This document shows positions 56,605-64,000 of a DNA stretch of 64,000 nucleotides, one piece after another (within the stretch, counting starts at the first letter, position 1; every line of letters starts with the position of its first letter). The notes below the pieces were generated by a model. The model searched no databases and had not been told where the DNA came from. It saw only the letters and a list, made by a program, of their open reading frames with translations. The DNA comes from Ensifer adhaerens. Lineage in GTDB: Bacteria > Pseudomonadota > Alphaproteobacteria > Rhizobiales > Rhizobiaceae. The stretch spans positions 248,001-312,000 of the forward strand of contig OCMG01000002.1 in the NCBI GenBank assembly GCA_900215285.1, read 5' to 3'. The position numbers were made by a program, and so were the translations under genes.

Positions 56605-58068
56605 ATGAACATCGGCAGCAGTGCATCGCGACTGGAAGCGCTGGCGGCGCAGCTCGCTGCCGAGATGGAGACGACGGAAGCGTTCGGTCGCGTCTGGGCG
56701 AAAGCACCGCAAACCGGCGTTACCGGCGCGACGCGCTATAATGTCGTGATCTGCGGCGCAGGCATGTCGGGGCTCGCCGTCGCCTTCGGCCTCAAGCGGC
56801 GCGGCATTGAAGGCGTGCTGGTCATCGACAAGGCCGAGAGAGGGCGCGAAGGCCCGTGGATTGGCTGCGCGCGCATGAAGACCCTGCGCTCGCCGAAATA
56901 TCTCGCAGGCCCGGATTTCGGGCTGCCGTCGCTGACCCCGCGCGCCTGGTTCGAGGCAGTCTACGGCAAGGACGCCTATGAAAGCCTCGACAAGATGTCG
57001 CGGCAGGACTGGATGGCCTATCTCGACTGGTATCGCATAATTACGCAGCCGCATGTGCATAACGAAACGAGCCTGACCGGAATAGGATATGATGACGGAT
57101 GGTTGCGGCTTGATCTTGAGACGCAAGGCGAAGCCCGGCAGATCGAATGCCGCCGCCTGATCCTCGCAACGGGCATCGACGGCGGCGGCGCGCCGCTGAT
57201 CCCGGACGCGGTCCGCGCGCTTCCGAAAGACACCTGGACCCACAGCGCCGAAACCGCCGACGACAGTCATCTGAAGGATCGCGACGTCGCCATTCTCGGC
57301 TCGGCGACTTCCAGTTTCGATTGGGCGGTGACTGCGCTGGAGAAGGGTGCGAAAAGTGTCACCATGATCGGCCGTTCGCGCAATTTCGGGCGAACGGAAG
57401 TCCTGGCCTGGACCAACTTTCCCGGCTTCCTCGGGCATTTCCCCGAACTGCCGGACCTGACCAAATGGCGCTATATCCGGCTCTATAATGCCTTCAAGAT
57501 ACCGCCGACACAGGACCAGTTCGACCGCGCCGTCTCCAACCCGCGTTTCAGGATGGCGCTGGGCCACAGGGTGCGCTCGATGTCGCTGCAGGAAGGCCGC
57601 ATCTCGATCGAAAGCGACGATGGCAGGATCACGGCCGATCATCTCCTGCTCGGCACCGGTTACAAGATCGATTTCACGATACGTCCGGAGCTAAAGGCGA
57701 TCGCCCCGCATGTCGCCTTCTGGGGAGACCGGTTCACGCCGCCAGAATGCGAAGGGTCCGCAGAAATCGCCGCCCACCCGTATCTGGGCCGCGGCTTCGA
57801 ACTGACGCCGAAGGATGCGGAGACCCATGACTGGCTGTCGCGCGTTCATCTGTTCAACTGCGCGGCCATCGCCAGCCTCGGGCCGATCAGCAACGGCGTC
57901 ACGGGCATGAAATACGGACTGCCGCGCATTGTCGATGCGGTGGCGGGCTCGCTTTTTCATGAGGCGGCGGACGATTTTCTCAGTGACCTCGCCGCCTATC
58001 GGGAGCATCATTTCGATCCGCGCGGCCATGGGGAAGACCTCGAACACACGGAGGAAATGTCATCATGA
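56605..58068 (+). CDS. FAD/NAD(P)-binding monooxygenase-like protein
   Basis: This 487-residue flavoprotein starts at ATG 56605 with AGGATC upstream; a GTG at 56590 is possible. It has an FAD motif NVVICGAGMSGLAVAFGLKR (about 48-67) and a second dinucleotide motif VAILGSATSSFDWAVTALEK (about 225-245), the two-Rossmann layout of flavin-containing and Baeyer-Villiger monooxygenases. The second motif reads GSATSS in place of GxGxxG. It overlaps the questin-oxidase-like gene by ATGA, so the two probably act in sequence. Substrate unknown. Confidence 0.85.
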   Translation: MNIGSSASRLEALAAQLAAEMETTEAFGRVWAKAPQTGVTGATRYNVVICGAGMSGLAVAFGLKRRGIEGVLVIDKAERGREGPWIGCARMKTLRSPKYLAGPDFGLPSLTPRAWFEAVYGKDAYESLDKMSRQDWMAYLDWYRIITQPHVHNETSLTGIGYDDGWLRLDLETQGEARQIECRRLILATGIDGGGAPLIPDAVRALPKDTWTHSAETADDSHLKDRDVAILGSATSSFDWAVTALEKGAKSVTMIGRSRNFGRTEVLAWTNFPGFLGHFPELPDLTKWRYIRLYNAFKIPPTQDQFDRAVSNPRFRMALGHRVRSMSLQEGRISIESDDGRITADHLLLGTGYKIDFTIRPELKAIAPHVAFWGDRFTPPECEGSAEIAAHPYLGRGFELTPKDAETHDWLSRVHLFNCAAIASLGPISNGVTGMKYGLPRIVDAVAGSLFHEAADDFLSDLAAYREHHFDPRGHGEDLEHTEEMSS

Positions 58069-59090
58069 CAACCGAAACGGTGCTGTCGCTGGATTTCGTT
58101 CTCGAAAAGGCGCGGCGCGACAGCGTGGAATTTCCCTATCTGCTGGCAAACCATGTTCCAATGGTTCTCATCGCGCTCGACCGCATGGGTGCGAGCCCCG
58201 CGCGCCTGGACGAGTGGTACACGACCTATCGCAGAACGAACAAGCTGGTGGTCGCCCCGCCGCCGATCGCGCGCATCGATCCCGCGCACTGGGACGCGGC
58301 GCTGGGAGACCGCACGCGGGAAACCGACTACCGTCACTTCTTCATCGGCGAAGTCGAGCGCCTGGGCATCGATGCGGCGATCCGCCATTATCTGCCCCGG
58401 TTGACGCAGGGCGTGGCCGGGAGCGCGCTGCACCCGCTGATGCGGCTCGCCTATGCGGTGCTGAAGAACGATCCGAAGGAAGCCGGAACGGCGCTGGGCT
58501 ACTGGGCCGCCTGCCATCTTCCCCTTCCGGGACCGACGGGGACAGCGCCGGAAACGGACGACCCCGCAGCCGTGCTGGCCGCCATGGACGGCGTGGCCGG
58601 CGCGCATGCCTACAAGCCCGAAACCGATCTTCTCTGGCACAATATCCGGGAAGTCGGCGCCCTGCCCGATTTCGCGCCGGTCATCGACCGCCTGCGCATC
58701 GACGCTGAAACGCCGAAGCGCATGGCACAAACAGCGCTAGCCGTCTTTGCCGCAACGATGGATTTTTCCGCGCTGCATGCGGTCACCGGCCTGCACTGGG
58801 TGCGCCTCGTCGCACCGCATGTCGACGATCCCCTGCCGCTCTACCGCGCCTTCTGGCAGGTGATTGCCGCACTCGTTCCCAAGATCGGCTTTCCGGCTCT
58901 GCCGAGTGCGGAGGCGCTTCAGGCCATGCGCGAGACGCCGGCGCCCGACTGGCTGGAGATCAGGGCGGCGGCCATCGCATCAAACGACGAGCACGACGTC
59001 AGCCTCGTCTTCTCCGCCTCGCAGGAGGAACTCGTCTGGCACGACCCGCTCTACCGGGTCGTCGCCGCGCGGCGTGTCCGGTTGATTTGA
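58065..59090 (+). CDS. Questin-oxidase-like protein (DUF4243 type)
   Basis: This 341-residue, mostly helical protein resembles questin oxidase (GedK/AflY-like), a fungal enzyme family that cleaves aromatic or quinone rings by Baeyer-Villiger-type chemistry without flavin. Supporting features are the N-terminal LLANHVPMVLIALDRMGASPARLDEW stretch (shown in part), HYLPRL and the conserved HPLMRLAYAV. It is coupled to the flavin monooxygenase upstream. A ring-opening step on an imported cyclic compound is plausible; family assignment is by recognition and not certain. Confidence 0.7.
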   Translation: MTTETVLSLDFVLEKARRDSVEFPYLLANHVPMVLIALDRMGASPARLDEWYTTYRRTNKLVVAPPPIARIDPAHWDAALGDRTRETDYRHFFIGEVERLGIDAAIRHYLPRLTQGVAGSALHPLMRLAYAVLKNDPKEAGTALGYWAACHLPLPGPTGTAPETDDPAAVLAAMDGVAGAHAYKPETDLLWHNIREVGALPDFAPVIDRLRIDAETPKRMAQTALAVFAATMDFSALHAVTGLHWVRLVAPHVDDPLPLYRAFWQVIAALVPKIGFPALPSAEALQAMRETPAPDWLEIRAAAIASNDEHDVSLVFSASQEELVWHDPLYRVVAARRVRLI

Positions 59091-59108
59091 CAGCCGGTCA
59101 GCCCGGCC

Positions 59109-60365
59109 TCATCCCCGCGGCAAACGCCGAAAGATTTGCGTCCGGCCATTGTCGAAGCTCTTTACGCCGTCCTTCCAGCCGGTGAGCACCCGCGCCACTT
59201 CGCGCACCGCCGCCCTGGCTCCGCTCGCCTCCAGCAGAACGATGGTGGCGGGGGCGCCTTCCGTGAGGCCGTGGGTTACGCCCAGCTGCCGCGCCGCGTT
59301 GGCCGTCACCATGTCGAAGACCTGTCCGATATCCTCGTCACGCGAAAGCTGCGCGACATTGGCGTAGAGATTGGCCATGCGGACCAGGGATGCATCGCCG
59401 AAGGGCGTGAACGGGTTCATCACATTGTTGGTCGCAATCGACGTCACAACGCCGTGGCGCGCGAGACGATGAGCAGGCGCCACGCCGCGCGGCACCAGCT
59501 TGTCCCGGCCGCGCCCGTTCAGGAACAAATCGGTGGATGGCAGGACGGTGAGAGCGATGCCCGCCCGCGCCAGCCTGCCGGCAATCGCCTCGACCTTTGA
59601 CGGTGACATCGCCGAGAGGTTGGTGACATGGCCGACGGACACACGCCCCTGCCAGCCATGGCGCAGCGTCGCCTCGATCACCTCCGGCAGATCGGTGTGG
59701 CGCGGGTCGAGATCGAAATCGAGATGGAAATCGACCGCGACATCGTGCTTCACGGCGAGCTCGAAAATCGTCTCGATATGCCGCTCCGGATCCGGATCTG
59801 TATAGGGGCAGCCGCCGACGAGATCGGCCCCATCGGTGAGCGCCGCATCCAGCATCTGCAGGGTCGCCGGCTCGTTGGTCAGCCCCTCCTGTGCGAAGGC
59901 GCAAATCTCGATATCGATCGCGAAGGAATAGTCCGCCTTGATGCGCTTGATTGCCTCGAAGGAGCGAAAGCCCGCGCGCGGATCGATCTCCACGAAGGTG
60001 CGCATGCGAACCGTACCGTGCGAGATGGCCTTCTCGACCACGCGGGCGGCGCGCGCATAAACGTCTTCCGTCTCGAAGCCCGCTTTGGCGCGGGCTGTCT
60101 GCAGCACCGCCTCCGGCAGCGTGCCCTCGCAGATCGTGCAGCGATCGAGAATGCAGGCCTTGTCCAGATGGATATGGCAATCCACGAAACCGGCAAAGGC
60201 GAAGGCACCCTCCCCGTCATGCGTCTCCACGGCCTCGCAGCGCATGCCCTCCGCTATCCTGCGGATACGCCCGCCGGAAACGCCGATGTCGACGAGCGGC
60301 CCGCCATCTTCCGTTCGGACATTGCGGATGACGAGATCGAAACGTTCGGTGCCGTTCGTGCTCAT
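59109..60365 (-). CDS. Amidohydrolase, cytosine-deaminase subfamily (first of two)
   Basis: This 418-residue TIM-barrel metallohydrolase has the metal motif FVDCHIHLDKACILDR, then VDFHLDFDL, GHVTNLSAMSP and a late catalytic region LPSTDLFLNGRGRDK, as in cytosine deaminase and AtzC-like enzymes that deaminate N-heterocycles. It is the last of three overlapping genes (amidohydrolase-GGT-amidohydrolase). Substrate unknown; a pyrimidine-, triazine- or hydantoin-type ring would fit the neighbouring biuret/allophanate genes. Confidence 0.85.
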   Translation of the reverse strand: MSTNGTERFDLVIRNVRTEDGGPLVDIGVSGGRIRRIAEGMRCEAVETHDGEGAFAFAGFVDCHIHLDKACILDRCTICEGTLPEAVLQTARAKAGFETEDVYARAARVVEKAISHGTVRMRTFVEIDPRAGFRSFEAIKRIKADYSFAIDIEICAFAQEGLTNEPATLQMLDAALTDGADLVGGCPYTDPDPERHIETIFELAVKHDVAVDFHLDFDLDPRHTDLPEVIEATLRHGWQGRVSVGHVTNLSAMSPSKVEAIAGRLARAGIALTVLPSTDLFLNGRGRDKLVPRGVAPAHRLARHGVVTSIATNNVMNPFTPFGDASLVRMANLYANVAQLSRDEDIGQVFDMVTANAARQLGVTHGLTEGAPATIVLLEASGARAAVREVARVLTGWKDGVKSFDNGRTQIFRRLPRG

Positions 60366-61939
60366 AGGCCGATCGCGCCTCCATCGCTGCGCGGGTCATG
60401 CGCACCTTCAATTGTGCCGTCTGCGCCGATACGGATAATGCCTGCCTGCCCGCCGAGCGGGCTGAGCGTCGGAATGGCGGAGACCTCGTGACCCAGTTCC
60501 GCAAGCCCGGTCAGAACATCCGCGCCCGCGTTCTCCTCGATCTTGAGGCTGTCGCGGCTGTCGGAGAAGGTCTTGCCCAGCAGAAAGCGGGGCTTGGCCA
60601 AGGCTGCGGCGGGGTCGAGCCCGTGGTCGAGCAGCAGGCTCAGGATCAGCGCCAGCGTCTGCGGCTGGCCATCCGCACCCTGCGTGCCATAGACCAGATG
60701 CGGCCGCCCGTCTTTCAGCGCAAGACCGGGATTGAGCGTATAGAAGGGCCTCTTGCCGGGTGCATAGCAGTTCGGGCTTTGCCGATCGGTGCTGAAGGCT
60801 GCTCCGCGGTTTTGCCACAGGATGCCGGTGTCTCCGACGACAACGCCGCTGCCCCAGTCGAAATAGATGCTCTGCAAGAGCGAGGCGACGCGGCCCTGAC
60901 TATCCACCGCAGCTAGAAGCGAGGTATCGCCGTGGCGATAGACATGCGGCCAGGATAGCGCCTTGTCTGACGCGACCGCCTCCGCCTTTTCCCGGAGCCG
61001 CGTCGCGTCCAGCAGGCGATCTGCGATGTTCGGCGCAAAGGCTGGATCGGCAATGCCCGCTCGGTCCAGAAACGCCTGTTTCACCGCCTCCACGAGAAGG
61101 TGATAATGCTGCGGGTCGCAGGCGGCGGTCTCGCTGACAGGCAGGGAACGCAACACGCCCATGATGCCCAGCGTCGTCACCCCTTGCGTCGGCGGCGGGG
61201 GCGCGAGAAGTTCCACATCGCGATAGGCAAGCTTGAGCGGTTCGACGATTTCGGTGCGTGTCGCCGCCAGATCGGCGGCGGTCAGCGGCGAGCCTGCTTC
61301 GGCCAAGCCTCTGGCGATCTTCTGCGCCAACTCGCCCTCATAGAAATCCCGCGCCCCGCGTTCGGCAATGGTCTTGAGACTTCCCGCAAGCTGCGGCTGG
61401 CGCTGCAGGCCATCGCGCTGGAAGAGCAGCGCGAAGCGAGGCCAGTCCGCGATCTCTCTCGCCCGGAAATCATGCCAGAAGCGCTGTGACGGGCTGACGG
61501 GGAAGCCCGTCTCGGCGATCTCGATGGCATCGACCAGCAGGTCGCCGAGGCTTTCGCGCCCGCCCCAATCCGCCTTGGAAAACGCCAGCAGCGTGTCCCA
61601 GCTGTCGACCAGCGCCGCCGTCGTCAGCGTCGATTGCGGCCCGCGCACCGGGATTGCGCCCTCCGGACGCGCATTTGCAGCGGCCTGCCCAATGCCCAGG
61701 ATCGTGCGAGCCACGCCCTTCGCATCCGAAACCATCCAGACGGCGTCGCCGCCCAAACCGCAGAAATGCGGATAGGTCACAGCAAGGGCCGCCCCGGCCG
61801 CCACCAGCGCCTCGATCGCATTGCCGCCACGGGCCAGCACTTTCGCGCCCGCTTCACTGGCCAGCCAGTGCGGCGTTGCGATCATCGCCTTTGCCGAGAG
61901 CGCATTTCCGCCGGCTGGCTGCCTTGAGAATGCCGGCAT
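60362..61939 (-). CDS. Gamma-glutamyltransferase family protein without signal peptide
   Basis: This 525-residue Ntn-hydrolase has the GGT fold with the autoprocessing threonine in YRHGDTSLLAAVD (about residue 354) and MIATPHWLASEAGAKVLARGGNA near the N-terminus. Most GGTs are exported, but no signal peptide is visible here, so it should act in the cytoplasm. It sits between two amidohydrolase genes with overlaps of four and one bases. It may remove or add a gamma-glutamyl or other amide group on a pathway intermediate. Confidence 0.88.
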   Translation of the reverse strand: MPAFSRQPAGGNALSAKAMIATPHWLASEAGAKVLARGGNAIEALVAAGAALAVTYPHFCGLGGDAVWMVSDAKGVARTILGIGQAAANARPEGAIPVRGPQSTLTTAALVDSWDTLLAFSKADWGGRESLGDLLVDAIEIAETGFPVSPSQRFWHDFRAREIADWPRFALLFQRDGLQRQPQLAGSLKTIAERGARDFYEGELAQKIARGLAEAGSPLTAADLAATRTEIVEPLKLAYRDVELLAPPPPTQGVTTLGIMGVLRSLPVSETAACDPQHYHLLVEAVKQAFLDRAGIADPAFAPNIADRLLDATRLREKAEAVASDKALSWPHVYRHGDTSLLAAVDSQGRVASLLQSIYFDWGSGVVVGDTGILWQNRGAAFSTDRQSPNCYAPGKRPFYTLNPGLALKDGRPHLVYGTQGADGQPQTLALILSLLLDHGLDPAAALAKPRFLLGKTFSDSRDSLKIEENAGADVLTGLAELGHEVSAIPTLSPLGGQAGIIRIGADGTIEGAHDPRSDGGAIGL

Positions 61940-63147
61940 CAGCGGATCACCGCGCCGTTTTCCGCCATCAGGCGTCCGCCCTTGAAGACGCGCCGTGGCT
62001 TCGGCACGCCCACCACCGCCTCAGGCACATGCGCGGCCGGGAGTGCGACGAAATCGGCCTTGGCGCCTATCGCGATGCCATAGCCCTCGAGCCTCAGCGC
62101 CTTCGCCCCGCCTGCCGTGACTACATCGAAGGCGGATGCGAGCTCGCCATCTGTGAAAAAGCCGGAGCGGTAGGAGATGATCTCGGCCCGGCGCAGCATG
62201 TCGCCATCGCCGAACGGCCACCACGAGTCGCGGATATTGTCGCTGCCGCTGAAGACATTGACGCCCTCGCCGCGCAGCAGCGCCACCGGCGGAAAATTGT
62301 GATGTCCGGGCGCGTTGGTCATGATCGAAACGCCGCTGCGGGCAATCAGTCCTGCGATCTTCAGCGCCGCATCGCGCGGCAGATCGCCCAATCCGTAGGC
62401 ATGACTGACCGCGACATGCCCTTGCATGCCAAGAGCGACCGTGCGGGCGCAGATCTCTTCAATTGTCATCGCGCCGAGCTGGCTACCGTCATGCAAATGG
62501 ATATCGACATCGACGCCGCGCTTTTCCGCCACGCCGAAGACCACGTCGAGATGGCCCTTGATGTCGCGATCAAAGGAAAGAGGATCAAGCCCGCCGACGA
62601 GGTTCGCGCCAAGACCGATTGCAGCGTCCATCAGGTCCGGCGTGCCGGGGCTTTTCAGGATGCCGCTCTGCGGGAAAGCGACGAGTTGGATATCGATGAG
62701 ATCGCGATAGTCCTCGCGCACCTTCAAAATCGTTTCCAGCGACTTCAGGCCGACAGACCCATCCACCATCACATGGCTGCGCATCTGCAGCGAACCGTTG
62801 GAAATGCAGAGATCAAGCTGGTTGCGGGCGCGCACGTCCATGGGCGCGGCCTGCGCCATGTTCTCAGCCTGGAAGGTCACACGCTCGTGCACGTCGAACC
62901 CGTCGGTGCAGGGCTTGTAAGGGATCCACTTGTCGCCCCAGAAGCTCGTATCGAGATGGATATGTCCCTCCACGAAGCTCGGAACGAGAAGCGCGCCAGC
63001 AAGGTCGACGGTCTCGCTCCCTGCCCCGGAGCCGGCCGGAACGATCGACTGGATGCGGCCATCGCGCACGACGATGTCGCTGAGCGTGCCGTCCTGCAGC
63101 CGCGCATTCTTGAAAAGCTTGTCCTGAAGTTTAACGGGGGCGTTCAC
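61939..63147 (-). CDS. Amidohydrolase, cytosine-deaminase subfamily (second of two)
   Basis: This 402-residue metallohydrolase has VEGHIHLDTSFWGDKWIPYK (first metal motif), VDIHLHDGS, VSHAYGLGDLP and SGSDNIRDSWWPFGDGDML, the SDNIRDxWxPFG block being typical of cytosine deaminase. It is the first gene of the three-gene overlapping operon. Only moderate resemblance to the other amidohydrolase is visible, so the two probably act on different intermediates. Confidence 0.88.
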   Translation of the reverse strand: MNAPVKLQDKLFKNARLQDGTLSDIVVRDGRIQSIVPAGSGAGSETVDLAGALLVPSFVEGHIHLDTSFWGDKWIPYKPCTDGFDVHERVTFQAENMAQAAPMDVRARNQLDLCISNGSLQMRSHVMVDGSVGLKSLETILKVREDYRDLIDIQLVAFPQSGILKSPGTPDLMDAAIGLGANLVGGLDPLSFDRDIKGHLDVVFGVAEKRGVDVDIHLHDGSQLGAMTIEEICARTVALGMQGHVAVSHAYGLGDLPRDAALKIAGLIARSGVSIMTNAPGHHNFPPVALLRGEGVNVFSGSDNIRDSWWPFGDGDMLRRAEIISYRSGFFTDGELASAFDVVTAGGAKALRLEGYGIAIGAKADFVALPAAHVPEAVVGVPKPRRVFKGGRLMAENGAVIR

Positions 63148-63350
63148 TGGCTTTCATCCTCATTCCGCGCCGGTCGAAGGGACCGGCGCATGCTCGGCTA
63201 TCAAGCAATATTGATGCCAGCAGCGGCGGCAAAGGACCAGAGTAAAAGCCCAAACATGGCAGCGCCTCTGCACCAGTTTTTCGCTGGCGAGAGGCGCGGA
63301 TGTAACAATCATCGATCAGGCGCGAGGCAAACACCTCGCTGGGCCTGAAA

Positions 63351-64000
63351 TCAGACGGCTTCGAGCAGGTCTTCGTCGTTGGCGGAGGCGGCGATCAGGT
63401 TCTTCGTCTTGATATAGGCGACGAGGTCCTCGATGGCGATCAGCTTCAGGCCATGCTTCTCAGCGAAGATCTCGAGGTCCGGCAGGCGGGCCATCGTGCC
63501 GTCATCCTTGGCGATTTCGCAGATGACGCCAGAGGGCTTGAGGCCTGCAAGCTTGCAGAGATCAATTGCAGCTTCGGTGTGACCCGGACGGCGCAGAACG
63601 CCTTCCGGCACGGCGCGGAGCGGGAAGATATGGCCGGGACGGGCAAAGTCGTCGGGCTTGGCAGTCTCGTCCACCAGCGCCTGGATGGTCGCGGCGCGGT
63701 CGGCGGCGGAAATGCCGGTCGAGGTGCCGGGAATGTAATCGACGGACACGGTGAAGGCCGTCTGCATCGATTCGGTGTTGCGCGGCACCATCGGCGGCAG
63801 TTCCAGCGCATCGAGGCGTTCGCCGGTCATCGGCACGCAGATCAGGCCACGAGCATGGTTCATCATGAAGGCGATCTTTTCCGGCGTCGCATGTTCGGAC
63901 GCGAAGAGAATGTCACCTTCGTTTTCACGGTCATGGTCGTCCACGACAACGATCATCTCGCCGCGTGCGATGGCCGATACCGCGTCTTCGATTTTTGCAA
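63351..64000 (-). CDS. ribB: 3,4-dihydroxy-2-butanone-4-phosphate synthase, 5' end outside window
   Basis: This is the C-terminal 215 or so residues of RibB, which makes the four-carbon unit of riboflavin from ribulose 5-phosphate. Diagnostic blocks are [62 protein letters not shown] and [15 protein letters not shown]. The frame is open to the window edge ([14 protein letters not shown]), so the start lies beyond 64000. No RibA domain follows, so it is monofunctional. Confidence 0.94.
   Translation of the reverse strand, partial: AKIEDAVSAIARGEMIVVVDDHDRENEGDILFASEHATPEKIAFMMNHARGLICVPMTGERLDALELPPMVPRNTESMQTAFTVSVDYIPGTSTGISAADRAATIQALVDETAKPDDFARPGHIFPLRAVPEGVLRRPGHTEAAIDLCKLAGLKPSGVICEIAKDDGTMARLPDLEIFAEKHGLKLIAIEDLVAYIKTKNLIAASANDEDLLEAV

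Overview
The window is 64 kb of high-GC, densely packed chromosome-like DNA from an alphaproteobacterium, most likely a member of the Rhizobiaceae (Rhizobium, Shinella, Agrobacterium or a close relative). The grounds are the RpoE-ChrR stress module, a glycerol ABC operon of the glpD-glpSTPQV type, a thiCOSGE operon behind a TPP riboswitch, rhizobial palindromic repeats, and long runs of genes overlapping by ATGA. I found no tRNA or rRNA gene, CRISPR array, insertion sequence or phage gene.

Layout. 1-1.8 kb: end of a thiolase and an acyl-CoA dehydrogenase. 1.8-7.1 kb: a singlet-oxygen/membrane stress island, with an ECF sigma factor, its ChrR zinc anti-sigma factor and a DUF2177 membrane protein, divergent from a flavin amine oxidase, DUF1365 and a cyclopropane-fatty-acid synthase; two candidate ECF promoters sit back to back. 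7.2-8.6 kb: a TolC-like outer-membrane lipoprotein behind a TetR-type palindrome. 8.9-13.2 kb: a dimethylglycine-dehydrogenase-like enzyme, a small-molecule kinase and a divergent DeoR regulator. 13.2-18.4 kb: a single-module membrane NRPS of the epsilon-poly-lysine synthase (Pls/PosA) type, with a GNAT acetyltransferase and a phosphopantetheinyl transferase in one operon. 18.8-27.2 kb: complete glycerol uptake and oxidation operon with its GlpR. 27.3-32.6 kb: an RND pump with two adaptor proteins. 32.8 kb: a probable 6S RNA. 33.4-34 kb: a VapBC-like toxin-antitoxin pair. 34.1-39.9 kb: TPP riboswitch and thiCOSGED. 39.8-42.2 kb: gluconate metabolism. 42.3-43.8 kb: an APH/P-loop kinase fusion.

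43.9-63.1 kb is a large accessory catabolic locus. It contains a BtpA/SgcQ protein, a DeoR regulator, an SDR, an ABC ATPase with its permeases and binding protein, an FGGY sugar kinase, a HAD phosphatase, a biuret-hydrolase-like enzyme with a catalytically dead paralogue, allophanate hydrolase, a flavin monooxygenase, a questin-oxidase-like protein, two cytosine-deaminase-type amidohydrolases and a cytoplasmic gamma-glutamyltransferase-like protein. Together they suggest uptake and dismantling of a nitrogen-rich compound that may carry a sugar, ending in allophanate, then ammonia and CO2. I do not recognise this combination as a described pathway. The window ends inside ribB.

The most unusual items are the Pls-like peptide synthetase operon, the active/dead isochorismatase pair inside the ureide locus, a palindromic repeat inserted in frame in thiD, the complementary degeneracy of the two glycerol ABC ATPases, and several regulatory sites readable directly from the sequence.
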